Assembly (NCBI GenBank): GCA_963812965.1
Contig: CAWEXG010000001.1
Span: 223,776-287,775, forward strand
DNA from: DASXMT01 sp963812965
GTDB taxonomy: Bacteria; Actinomycetota; Acidimicrobiia; Acidimicrobiales; RAAP-2
Length of the DNA stretch: 64,000 nucleotides
Direction of reading: 5' to 3'
Below, in pieces: positions 46,799 through 54,590 of this stretch. Position 1 is the stretch's first letter, and each line of letters starts with the position of its first letter. The translations under genes and the position numbers were made by a program. A model generated the notes under the pieces. The model saw only the letters and a program-made list of their open reading frames with translations. It made no database searches and was not told the DNA's origin.

Positions 46799-47794
46799 AT
46801 GAGTGGTGCGATCCCCTCCCTCCCCCTCGGCCCGTCCGATACGGGAGCGGCGGTGAGCGACGTTCAATCCCGTCTTCGTGCCCAGGGCTTCTCGAGTGCC
46901 GTCGATCCTGATGGCGTCTACGGCGACGGTACGCGCGCTGCGGTCGAGGCTTTTCAGCACCGGCGAGGGCTTCGAGTAGACGGCGTATGCGGGTTCCAGA
47001 CCTGGTCAGCACTGGTTGAAGCTGGTCGACGGCTCGGCGATCGCTTCGTGTACCGGCGTACGCCCATGGTGCGGGGCGACGACGTGGCCGAGTTACAACA
47101 GCGTCTGAGCGCCCTCGGGTTCGATACCGGACGAGTTGACGGGATCTTCGGTGATCTGACGTCGGCCGCCTTGAGTGATTTCCAGCGCAACGCTGGGCTT
47201 CCGGTGGACGGCATCGCCGGTGCATCGACGATCAAGGAGCTGACCAGGTTCGGGGCCCGTCACGAGGGATCAGAAGAGCTGGTGACCGAGGTGCGGGACC
47301 GGGAGCGGTTACGACAGGCTCCCCGAACGCTCGCCGGGCGTCGAGTGGCAATTGGCGAGGAGGGCGGTCTCGATGCAGCAGTGGGCGCCCTCCGGCGGCT
47401 ACTGGTCAACCAGGGAGCACAGGTCAGCACCCACCACCACCCGGACGGTTCGATCCAGGCATCCGAAGCCAACGCAGGCGGGGCCGAGGTGTACTTCGGG
47501 CTTCGTCTCCTGGCCGACGAACGTACGTGCTCTTCCTCGTACTACGCCGGTTACCGCTACGTCTCCCCCGGAGGACGGCGCTTCGCAGAGCTCCTTCAGG
47601 TCAACGTGCCCTCCACCCTCAACGTGGCCAACGGCGGTAGTCACGGCATGTCCATACCGCTCCTACGAGAAACGCGAATGCCGGCGGTCATCTGCGAGAT
47701 CGGTCCTGCCGCCGTCGTGGTCGAACAGACGGCAGATCTGGCCCGGGCCGTGGTGACAGCCCTTACCGACTGGGTTGGATCCGCCTGGGAGTAG
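46799..47794 (+). CDS. cwlM: CwlM-like protein: two peptidoglycan-binding domains plus amidase_3-type domain without zinc ligands
   Basis: 331 residues, no signal peptide. Two PG_binding_1 repeats (about 8-73 and 88-151, DGVYGDGTRAAVEAFQHRRGLRVDG and DGIFGDLTSAALSDFQRNAGLPVDG), then an amidase_3-type domain (about 175-330). The usual zinc His motif (DPGHGG) reads VAIGEEGG and the second His region is missing; only the late Glu (VICEIGP) survives. Mycobacterial CwlM is likewise a catalytically degenerate cytoplasmic protein that activates MurA, and it lies in the same place between trx and parB. A regulatory role in wall synthesis is inferred. Confidence 0.85.
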   Translation: MSGAIPSLPLGPSDTGAAVSDVQSRLRAQGFSSAVDPDGVYGDGTRAAVEAFQHRRGLRVDGVCGFQTWSALVEAGRRLGDRFVYRRTPMVRGDDVAELQQRLSALGFDTGRVDGIFGDLTSAALSDFQRNAGLPVDGIAGASTIKELTRFGARHEGSEELVTEVRDRERLRQAPRTLAGRRVAIGEEGGLDAAVGALRRLLVNQGAQVSTHHHPDGSIQASEANAGGAEVYFGLRLLADERTCSSSYYAGYRYVSPGGRRFAELLQVNVPSTLNVANGGSHGMSIPLLRETRMPAVICEIGPAAVVVEQTADLARAVVTALTDWVGSAWE

Positions 47795-47847
47795 AGAGGC
47801 TCGGCACCAACCATCGACCTTTGGCACAGGTCAGGCCTTGCTCGCAA

Positions 47848-47874
47848 TCCACAACCTCATGCACAGGTTGTGGA
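47848..47874. terminator. Hairpin between convergent cwlM and parB
   Basis: TCCACAACCT and AGGTTGTGGA form a perfect ten-base-pair stem with a seven-base loop, about 50 bases past the cwlM stop. It probably ends transcription from both sides. The arms resemble DnaA-box cores (TCCACA), which may be coincidence. Confidence 0.6.
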
Positions 47875-47912
47875 CGAAGCTCTACTGTCGGTTTAGATAC
47901 GTATTCCCACTC

Positions 47913-47964
47913 TAAGTGGTTAGTTACCTGGGTTTTAGATAGTTATGTCCGGAGTAACCACTTA
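47913..47964. repeat. 10-bp inverted repeat in AT-rich gap after parB
   Basis: TAAGTGGTTA (47913-47922) and TAACCACTTA (47955-47964) are perfectly complementary across a 32-base AT-rich spacer, just past the parB stop. Function unknown: it could be a second terminator for parB (minus strand) or a protein-binding site. Confidence 0.4.
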
Positions 47965-47975
47965 ATGTGTTCGTC

Positions 47976-48929
47976 TCAACCGTCAGTAGTTGTGGACGCT
48001 TGGTCGCCAACCATCAACTTATAGATGCGCTCAAGGTCTTCAAGGGTGGCGAAATCGACTACCACCTTTCCCCGCTTTGCACTCATGTCCACTTTTACCC
48101 GCGTGTTCAGATGGACTGACAGCAGCTCCTCCAATTCGAGGAGTCCAGGGGGAGGAAGTCGTTTCGGGTCCGCACGGCGCGGGGGCGCCGACACGGTGGT
48201 TGTGATCGGATCGTCATGCGGTTCCTCGGTGGGCTCATACTCAGAGCCCTCCGGTTGAGCTCGTGCTCGAACCGCTTCTTCTACCGCTCGAACAGTAAGA
48301 CCCTCTGCCACGATCGACTTCGCCAGTGTCTCCTGATAAGCACGATCCGGGGTTCCCAGTAGAGCACGGGCATGGCCGGCACTGATCTGACCCTCGGCAA
48401 GTAGGCGTTGCACGGCAGACGGAAGCTGAAGGAGCCGAAGGGTGTTCGTGACAGCGGTTCGACTCTTCCCCACCCGTGTGGCCACCTCATCGTGTGTACA
48501 GCCAAACTCTTCGATCAACTGCTGATAGGCAGCGGCCTCCTCCAGTACGTTCAAGTCCTGGCGATGCAGGTTTTCGACGAGCGCCTGTTCCAGGCTGTGT
48601 ACCTCATCAGTGACTTGAATCAGGACAGGTATGGTCTGGAGTCCAGCACGCCGCGCCGCTCGCCAACGCCGCTCGCCGGCAATGAGCTCGAATTCGTCAA
48701 CACCTTCTTCCCCGACATGACGCACGAGCACGGGTTGGAGCACGCCCAGCTCTTTGATCGACGATGCCAATGACGACATCATCTCCTCGTCGAAATGAGC
48801 GCGGGGTTGCAACGGATTCGGTTTAATACTGCTGATCGGAACCTCGCGCAGCGAGGAGGACCGGTCACCAACAACTTCGGTTGGTATCAAGGAGCTAAGC
48901 CCCCTGCCCAGACCGCTACGACGCGCCAC
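47976..48929 (-). CDS. parB: Chromosome-partitioning protein ParB
   Basis: 317 residues. CTP-dependent DNA clamp that loads at parS and organises the origin. N-terminal ParA-interacting peptide RRSGLGRGLSSLI, CTPase motifs GERRWRAA and ENLHRQDLN, helix-turn-helix THDEVATRVGKSRTAVTN, and a C-terminal dimerisation domain. Overlaps the parA 3' end by 14 bases. Two parS sites lie upstream of parA. Confidence 0.97.
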   Translation of the reverse strand: MARRSGLGRGLSSLIPTEVVGDRSSSLREVPISSIKPNPLQPRAHFDEEMMSSLASSIKELGVLQPVLVRHVGEEGVDEFELIAGERRWRAARRAGLQTIPVLIQVTDEVHSLEQALVENLHRQDLNVLEEAAAYQQLIEEFGCTHDEVATRVGKSRTAVTNTLRLLQLPSAVQRLLAEGQISAGHARALLGTPDRAYQETLAKSIVAEGLTVRAVEEAVRARAQPEGSEYEPTEEPHDDPITTTVSAPPRRADPKRLPPPGLLELEELLSVHLNTRVKVDMSAKRGKVVVDFATLEDLERIYKLMVGDQASTTTDG

Positions 48930-50061
48930 CGCTGACCTCCTTCGCTAATTCACGATATGCAATAGCTCCACGAGACGTGGGGTCGAACACGGTAATCGGT
49001 TGACCGAACGACGGAGCTTCAGAGAGACGCACTGTTCTGGGAATAACGACCCGACACACCCTGGTACCAAAGTGCTCGCGAACTTCCCCTGCGACCTGGT
49101 CGGAGAGCTTGGTCCGAGCGTCGTACATCGTCAGCACGATCGTCGAGACATCGAGCCCAGCATTGAGGTTGGAAGCTACGAGGTGAACGTTACGAAGCAG
49201 CTGGCTCAAACCCTCGAGGGCGTAGTACTCACACTGGATCGGTACCAGTACCTCGTCTGCAGCAGCAAGTCCGTTGACGGTGATCAGTCCGAGTGACGGT
49301 GGGCAGTCGATGAGGACGAAGTCGAAGTCATCGATGACGGTCTCGATCGCACGTTTCAGCTTCAGTTCCCGGCTGAACGCCGGCACAAGCTCGATCTCTG
49401 CGCCAGCAAGATCGATGGTCGCAGGAGCCACGAAGAGGTTCTTCATGCTGGTCGGTTCGATGCAGTCTTCGAGTGACGCATCTCGCATGATGACGTCGTA
49501 CATCGAACGCTCGAAGTTCCTGGCCTCGATCCCTAGTCCCGTCGTAGCGTTACCTTGAGGGTCGAGGTCGATGACCAGAACGCGAAGCCCGAGCTCGGCG
49601 AGGGCTGCACCCAGGTTCACTGATGTCGTGGTCTTTCCCACACCGCCCTTCTGATTGGCAATCGCCACAATTCGTGGGAGTGGGCGGTGCGCTGCCGGCT
49701 GCTGCTCACTACTCTCAACCTCGTCCCCATTGTCCCCATTGCTGTCAGCGTCACCGTTGTCGTCAGCGTCGGTCTTACGATCGTCATGCGAAACGTCGCT
49801 GGCTTCATGGTCAGAGGGAGCGTCTGGCAGCGATGTAGGGGTTGATGCTTCCAGATCGGCGGCTACTCCCTCTCCGTCGGAAACCTCCCCATCAACCCCA
49901 TCTACCTGGCTTACTGCCTCTTCCTCAGGTGCCGAAGGAGCAGGTGTAGCTTCTTTGCTGCTCTTGGTGATCTTCTTGACAGGGGGTTCCTCGCTATGCT
50001 CTGGAGCGTTTTTCTGCTCTTGACGAGGCGGTTTTTCTCGGTCTCGGCGACGGCCGCGCAT
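48916..50061 (-). CDS. parA: Chromosome-partitioning ATPase ParA with long acidic N-terminal extension
   Basis: 381 residues. ATPase core from about residue 127: IVAIANQKGGVGKTTTSVNLG (deviant Walker A), VLVIDLDPQGNATTGLG, FVLIDCPPSLGLIT. It drives origin segregation together with ParB. About 125 residues precede the core: basic start, then a low-complexity stretch dominated by Asp/Glu/Ser (DDRKTDADDNGDADSNGD). Many actinobacterial ParA proteins have shorter heads. ATG at 50061 with AGGAG six to seven bases upstream; no better internal start, so the extension is probably real. Confidence 0.95.
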   Translation of the reverse strand: MRGRRRDREKPPRQEQKNAPEHSEEPPVKKITKSSKEATPAPSAPEEEAVSQVDGVDGEVSDGEGVAADLEASTPTSLPDAPSDHEASDVSHDDRKTDADDNGDADSNGDNGDEVESSEQQPAAHRPLPRIVAIANQKGGVGKTTTSVNLGAALAELGLRVLVIDLDPQGNATTGLGIEARNFERSMYDVIMRDASLEDCIEPTSMKNLFVAPATIDLAGAEIELVPAFSRELKLKRAIETVIDDFDFVLIDCPPSLGLITVNGLAAADEVLVPIQCEYYALEGLSQLLRNVHLVASNLNAGLDVSTIVLTMYDARTKLSDQVAGEVREHFGTRVCRVVIPRTVRLSEAPSFGQPITVFDPTSRGAIAYRELAKEVSGGAS

Positions 50062-50138
50062 ACAGGTCTCCTCGGCCTCAGGTGTAAGGCCTACATCCTC
50101 GTCGCCACAGGGTCCAAGGTCAAGGATTTAAGGTTGAA

Positions 50139-50154
50139 TGTTTCACGTGAAACC
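50139..50154. promoter_or_regulatory. parS: parS site 1
   Basis: TGTTTCACGTGAAACC matches the bacterial parS consensus TGTTTCACGTGAAACA at 15 of 16 positions. It lies between parA and rsmG, 78 bases upstream of the parA start. Confidence 0.95.
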
Positions 50155-50194
50155 GATCCGTGCTGTGTTGAGCCGGGTGGGTCGAAGGACTCCC

Positions 50195-50210
50195 TGTTTC
50201 ACGTGAAACC
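50195..50210. promoter_or_regulatory. parS: parS site 2
   Basis: A second copy of TGTTTCACGTGAAACC, identical to site 1 and 56 bases from it, 30 bases from the 3' end of rsmG. ParB nucleation site for origin segregation. Confidence 0.95.
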
Positions 50211-50240
50211 AGACTTACGGTGCTGAGTCGTGCGTGGATC

Positions 50241-50930
50241 TCAGAACAGAGGTCGTTTAGCCGGCACCCCGATCCGCCGGGGAAAGCGTTCGTCACAAGA
50301 TTGGATCTTCTTTAGCGCCTGATAGCTGAACCGACCGTGGTATCGGTAGCGTTGGGAACCCTCGAGTCCGAGTTGAGCGATTCCTTCCGCACTCCAGCGA
50401 ACAGGGTTGGTGCCATCAGGCGGCTCGGACACAACCATCCGACCTCCCACCGCAACCAGGGGTGAGCCGCATTCAACAGTGGCTCCAGGGGAACCGAACG
50501 ACCTCGCCACGACTACTTCTGCCTGTTCCCGGTATTGATGGTCATGACCCGCCGCTTCTGCCCGGTTGCGAACGACAGATACTTGATCTCGCTGGCCGAA
50601 TCGCTCTATCTCTCTCTCGAGGAACTCGGTGCGCCGCTCATTGGCATCGAGGAGGAGGAACGATGTGTCGGGCCAACAGGCGATCAACACCAGTCCTGGC
50701 AACCCTCCACCGGTACCAAGATCGACAACCGAGCGAGGAGAGCTGCCCAGCTCGGACTCGATAGCAGCCACGAACCCAAATGCGTGGTCGATCTGGTCGT
50801 CGACAGGCATTGGTCCCAGAAATCCCAGCTCAGCAGAGCGAAGCAGCTGGGCCTCGACAGAACCGCTGATCCGGTTACGGATCTCATCGCCGATCTCAAG
50901 CAGGTCCGTGTCGTCCGTGCTCTCTGGCAC
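50241..50930 (-). CDS. rsmG: 16S rRNA (guanine-N7) methyltransferase RsmG
   Basis: 229 residues. Methylates G527 of 16S rRNA using S-adenosylmethionine. SAM motif VVDLGTGGGLPGLVL, LLLDANERRTEFL, and VVVARSFGSPGATVECGSPLV. Slightly divergent in the middle (RNRAEAAGHDHQYREQ). Same operon direction as jag/yidC, 90 bases downstream of jag. Confidence 0.93.
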   Translation of the reverse strand: MPESTDDTDLLEIGDEIRNRISGSVEAQLLRSAELGFLGPMPVDDQIDHAFGFVAAIESELGSSPRSVVDLGTGGGLPGLVLIACWPDTSFLLLDANERRTEFLEREIERFGQRDQVSVVRNRAEAAGHDHQYREQAEVVVARSFGSPGATVECGSPLVAVGGRMVVSEPPDGTNPVRWSAEGIAQLGLEGSQRYRYHGRFSYQALKKIQSCDERFPRRIGVPAKRPLF

Positions 50931-51020
50931 GCCCTTCCTCCTCCGGGCCTTCCTGCTGCTTAGCCGAGGCGAACGGCCCCCTGTTGATCCTCAACCTGCC
51001 CGGGGGCTGTGCCGCTGGGT

Positions 51021-52111
51021 TCAACCAGCAGGTGCAATAACGATGTAGCGACTGGGCTCTTCGCCCTCGGATCGAGTCTGGACACCATCCAGCTCGTTCA
51101 CCGCGTCATGGACAACCTTACGGTCAGGTGCCGACATCGGCTCGAGTGCTCGTTCCTCACCTGACTCTTTGACATCATCCACGATGCCCTGGGTGAAACG
51201 GCGCAGAGCAGCAGCTCGTTTCTCTCGGTATCCACCTACGTCCACCAGGATCCGATCGGTCCGGCTCACCGACTGCCGCTGTACGTAAGTACGCGTCAGG
51301 TCTTGGAGCGCGGTCAAAGTAGCTCCTCGTGGTCCTACCAAAATCCCAAGATCGTCGCCGGTGGCAGAGACCTCTACCGTCTCGTCGTCGATCTGACGAA
51401 TATTCACATCGGCGGAGAGCCCGAACTCACGGATCAGCCCGCTCATGAACTCTCGAGCCGTCTCACCCTGTTGCTCCAGTGTCAGTGTCTCTTCCATGGG
51501 GTCCTCACTCTCAGCCGGTTTGTCACCGGCACCATTTGACTTGTTATTGCGATTGGCGCGCGTTGTCGTTCCCGTGAACCAGCAGCACTCATGTCGGCCT
51601 TTACGCTGTTACCAGGCTCCCTTGCCGAATTTGAACGACCGTCTCCACCACCTTCTCCTCCGCCGGATCCACTTCTTCGGCGGCGGCGGGCCGGTGACTG
51701 ACCGGCACCGACTCTCTCCCCACCGGATGTTCCCTCAACGCTGTCAGCGTCCGTCTGGTCTGCTTTGGCATCGCCCTGTTCGGACTTTCGGCCGTTCGAG
51801 CCACTCCGACTTCCCGACCGACTCTTGTTCTGACGTCCGTCACCGCTTCCGTTAGAAGAACGATCACCGGGGGATCGATCGCTAGCTCCCCGCCGTCGTT
51901 CCGGACGCGGACGGCGCCCCCTCTTCGGTGGAGGCACAACTGGCCGTACCCTGGCTTGAACACGAGCCTCACCTCGCATCCTGCCGAACAGTCCCGCCTT
52001 GGGTTCACTGAGAACAACGAATTCAGCATCGTCCTCAGCAACTCCCAAGAGATCCAGAACGGTTTCCTTCGCTTCGATCAGAGACTTCCCACTGGCTTCG
52101 ACCCACTCCAC
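51021..52111 (-). CDS. jag: KhpB/Jag RNA-binding protein (Jag_N - linker - KH - R3H), probably frameshifted
   Basis: GTG at 52111, four bases after the yidC stop. The first frame encodes a Jag_N domain (MEWVEASGKSLIEAKETVLDLL, PKAGLFGRMRGEARV) and a long Gly/Ser/Arg linker, and stops at 51482. The second frame (ATG 51497 to 51021) encodes the KH domain (GILVGPRGATLTALQDLTRTYVQRQ) and R3H domain (RRFTQGIVDDV, ERALEPMSAPDRKVVHDAV). Upstream of that ATG the second frame reads naturally (RANRNNKSNGAGDKPAESEDP), so one protein of about 360 residues is likely, with a shift in the GCGCGCG run at 51556-51562. Alternatively two overlapping genes: GAGGA precedes the 51497 ATG. KhpB binds RNA with KhpA and affects cell-wall growth. 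Confidence 0.82.
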
Positions 52112-52114
52112 TTG

Positions 52115-53422
52115 TTATCGAGCCTTTCTGTCACGCTTCGATTTCGACCGCGGATGCGCTTTGGGCTCTCCCGAACCATCGCCATTGTTCTCAGGAGTGC
52201 TGTTGTCCGAAGCTCTCACCGCATTTCTCGATCCTCTTGGTCTGCCGGTGCCGTTCCCACCTGCGCCATTCCTGTTGGATGGAGCCGGCCTGTTGCCCGT
52301 GCGTTCTGTCCCTGTCTTGGCTGTCGACGGCTTCTTTCCTGACGAAGACGTAGGAGGCGTCGTTCTCGATCCGCTCGAACCGCTCTTTGCCCCGGCGGGT
52401 CGAGAGTTTCCGTTGCGAGTGGACGACGATCCATCCGCCTTAGCCGGCGGTCGGGCACCAGATCGCCCCGCTCCTGGTCTGGTGGACGGCGCCGACTTGG
52501 AGGACGATCCGCTTTTCTGGCTCGGTCGTGCCCGATCACCACGAGAACCGTCTCCCGATCCCGACTGTTTCAACCGGGGAGGGTTCTCCCTCTCGGCTGG
52601 AGCGGGAGCAGCTCCCACCATGCCTCGACGGAACAAGATCTCTTGGGTGCCAATTCGAATGGCGCTGGATACAATAAAATAAACATTAACTGCAGCGGGT
52701 ATATTCAGATAAATAAGACCGAATACAATCGGCATGTATTTCTGAAGCATTGCCGCCTGAGGATTTGCAGATGCTTGAGGGTTCCGAGCGTTGAGTCTTT
52801 TCATCTGCAGATACTGAAGTGCAACAGAAGCCAATACCAGCAATAGATAAGGAACAAACCCGAACGTACCGCCATGGCTTCCGAACGGGAGAAGCTTCTT
52901 GGCAAAGTCCATACCGAATGAATTCAGTTGGCCGTGAGAAGCAATGATGTCGCGGTACATCTTCGTGTTATGACTGATGTACCGAGGTTGGGGAACCACA
53001 CGGCCATTGATCGTCACCGTATTCGTGATACCCCGGATGACGTCGTAAAGAACCAGGAAGGCAGGCATTTGCAACAGCATGGGCAGGCAGCCCGACGCCG
53101 GGTTCACCTTGTGCTCTTTGTAGAGCTTCATCATCTCTTCATTGAGCTGGGCGCGGTTTTCCGAACCCTTGTACTTCTGTTGCAACTTCTTCATCTCAGG
53201 CCCGAGGGCCTGCATCGCCGCCATTGACTTAGTGCTCTTCACCGTCAACGGTGTGAGCACCGCCATAATTACGATGGTCAGCAGTGCAATTGAGATCGGA
53301 TAATTCGGGACTATCGAATAGAAGAAAGCAAGGATCCCAGCAACGAACTTCAAGAGTGGCTGAAAGAGCTCACCGATGGGCTTCGTTAATGATGAAGCAA
53401 CCGAGAAAATTAATGCCTGCAT
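52115..53422 (-). CDS. yidC: Membrane protein insertase YidC with long disordered tail
   Basis: 435 residues. Inserts and folds membrane proteins. ATG at 53422, overlapping yidD by 13 bases. Oxa1/YidC core: SIALLTIVIMAVLTPLTVKSTKSM, EMMKLYKEHKVNPASGCLPMLLQMPAFLVLYDVI, and YMPIVFGLIYLNIPAAVNVYFIVSSAIRI. After residue 280 comes about 155 residues of Ser/Arg/Gly/Lys-rich low complexity ending RSKSKRDRKAR; such basic tails bind ribosomes in other YidC/Oxa1 proteins. Part of the conserved rpmH-rnpA-yidD-yidC-jag operon. Confidence 0.95.
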   Translation of the reverse strand: MQALIFSVASSLTKPIGELFQPLLKFVAGILAFFYSIVPNYPISIALLTIVIMAVLTPLTVKSTKSMAAMQALGPEMKKLQQKYKGSENRAQLNEEMMKLYKEHKVNPASGCLPMLLQMPAFLVLYDVIRGITNTVTINGRVVPQPRYISHNTKMYRDIIASHGQLNSFGMDFAKKLLPFGSHGGTFGFVPYLLLVLASVALQYLQMKRLNARNPQASANPQAAMLQKYMPIVFGLIYLNIPAAVNVYFIVSSAIRIGTQEILFRRGMVGAAPAPAERENPPRLKQSGSGDGSRGDRARPSQKSGSSSKSAPSTRPGAGRSGARPPAKADGSSSTRNGNSRPAGAKSGSSGSRTTPPTSSSGKKPSTAKTGTERTGNRPAPSNRNGAGGNGTGRPRGSRNAVRASDNSTPENNGDGSGEPKAHPRSKSKRDRKAR

Positions 53423-53718
53423 ACTGCGCTCCGATCAGGAACAGGGTCGACGCCGTGGCCACCCCACGGGTGGCAGCGCAGCAGACGCCGCACCGCGAGC
53501 AGAGATCCTCGTGTCGCTCCATAGGTCTGGACCGCTTCGTGCGCGTAGGCCGAGCACGTCGGCAGGTACCGGCACCCGGTCGGTCGGCCGACACGGCACT
53601 GCTGGTAGAGCGCTATCGCTGCCAAGATCATCCTCGACGTCATCGGAGCCGGTACCGATTGACCAGAATCGAAGGGCGCGGTCGGCAGTGGGGGGTTGGC
53701 TGTGTCCACCCGTATCAC
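53410..53718 (-). CDS. yidD: Membrane protein insertion efficiency factor YidD
   Basis: 102 residues from the GTG at 53718, which overlaps the rnpA stop (GTGA) with GGAGAGG just upstream. Core: ALYQQCRVGRPTGCRYLPTCSAYAHEAVQTYGATRGSLLAVRRLLRCHPWGGHGVDPVP, with the three conserved Cys. Helps YidC-dependent insertion. Start could also be the later ATG before SRMILAAIALYQQ. Confidence 0.94.
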   Translation of the reverse strand: MIRVDTANPPLPTAPFDSGQSVPAPMTSRMILAAIALYQQCRVGRPTGCRYLPTCSAYAHEAVQTYGATRGSLLAVRRLLRCHPWGGHGVDPVPDRSAVCRH

Positions 53719-54095
53719 TGCCTCTCCATCGTTTCTCCCGTGGTCGCACCGGTCACCTGAGCACCGGTTGCAACCTGTACGGCTTGGGTCATCGCCTTCC
53801 TCAATTCGTCAAATGTGAGCCCGGCTGCACCAGGACCCGTGTTCACCAGGTAGGCACCGTCGAGCAGCTGTTCTCGCATGTCCACCAGGATCGCTCGTAG
53901 TCGACGCCTCAGTTGGTTCCTGGTCACGGCACCACCCACCCGCCGGCTGATGGCAAACGCGACCTGCGGCTCTGAACTGGACGTTTGTCTCAAAAACGTA
54001 ACGGTGACCGGACCGGACCTTCCCCGTTTTCCCGACTGCCGGAGCGCCGTGAACGCACGCCGTGACCGAATTCGCCCGATTCCGGTACGCGGCAC
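53715..54095 (-). CDS. rnpA: Ribonuclease P protein component
   Basis: 126 residues from a GTG at 54095. Protein subunit of RNase P for tRNA 5' processing. GIGRIRSRRAFTALRQSGKRGR, VAFAISRRVGGAVTRNQLRRRLRAIL is the RNP-binding motif. Starts eleven bases after the rpmH stop. Confidence 0.94.
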   Translation of the reverse strand: MPRTGIGRIRSRRAFTALRQSGKRGRSGPVTVTFLRQTSSSEPQVAFAISRRVGGAVTRNQLRRRLRAILVDMREQLLDGAYLVNTGPGAAGLTFDELRKAMTQAVQVATGAQVTGATTGETMERQ

Positions 54096-54106
54096 GAGCT
54101 CGGGTA

Positions 54107-54241
54107 TCAGGCCGATAGCCGATGGCGCCCCTTCAGTCGGCGCGACCGGATCACGGCGCGACCGGCCTTGGTGGACATCCGCTTCCGGAACCCATGGGTT
54201 TTGGCGCGTTTACGCACGTTCGGTTGATAAGTTCGCTTCAC
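54107..54241 (-). CDS. rpmH: 50S ribosomal protein L34
   Basis: 44 residues from the GTG at 54241: VKRTYQPNVRKRAKTHGF, RKRMSTKAGRAVIRSRR, LKGRHRLSA, a full match to L34. AAGGA lies nine bases upstream. First gene of the minus-strand operon running away from dnaA. Confidence 0.97.
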   Translation of the reverse strand: MKRTYQPNVRKRAKTHGFRKRMSTKAGRAVIRSRRLKGRHRLSA

Positions 54242-54590
54242 AGTTTCACATCCTTCCTCGCCCTGGACCGAGGGACGACACCGTCCACTACGGCAGGGGG
54301 CCACTGTCGCATCGACAAGGGCAGTCAGCACCATGTTAGGCGCGATCAGGACCGTTCCTCTAGTCGTCATCAGTCGTGGCCACGGTGTACCGTTCGCAGC
54401 ACGACATGAGCACTCGGAGAAGCCGGTACCCCGGCTTCTCAGGCTGCCTACGTCAACCCCATACGAAAGACTGCGGTCCCGATCGCCATGCTCAGCCATG
54501 GTGGTCATGGCCGCACCCACCCGTGCAACGAAATCCACAACTGTGGATTTCGTTGTGGACTACGAAGGGTGCCAAAGGGCGGAGGCCCAT
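54242..54590. other. rpmH-dnaA intergenic region with divergent promoters
   Basis: 349 bases without a gene. Must hold the promoters for rpmH (minus) and dnaA (plus). The dnaA-proximal end carries the DnaA-box palindrome annotated separately. A frame from 54333 joins dnaA but lacks similarity and is not coding in my view. Confidence 0.6.
54526..54555. promoter_or_regulatory. Palindromic pair of DnaA-box-like sites upstream of dnaA
   Basis: Bases 54526-54539 and 54542-54555 are perfectly complementary (14 bp, two-base centre). Each arm contains ATCCACA/TGTGGAT, the core of the DnaA box (TTATCCACA). A further TTGTGGAC overlaps the right arm at 54553-54560. Located 35 bases before the dnaA start, so probably an autoregulatory site or an extra origin element. 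Confidence 0.65.

Noticed and set aside
54333..54590. 86-codon N-terminal extension of dnaA
   Set aside because: DnaA domain I starts right after the GTG at 54591, which has a good ribosome site; the extension covers DnaA-box-like sequence.
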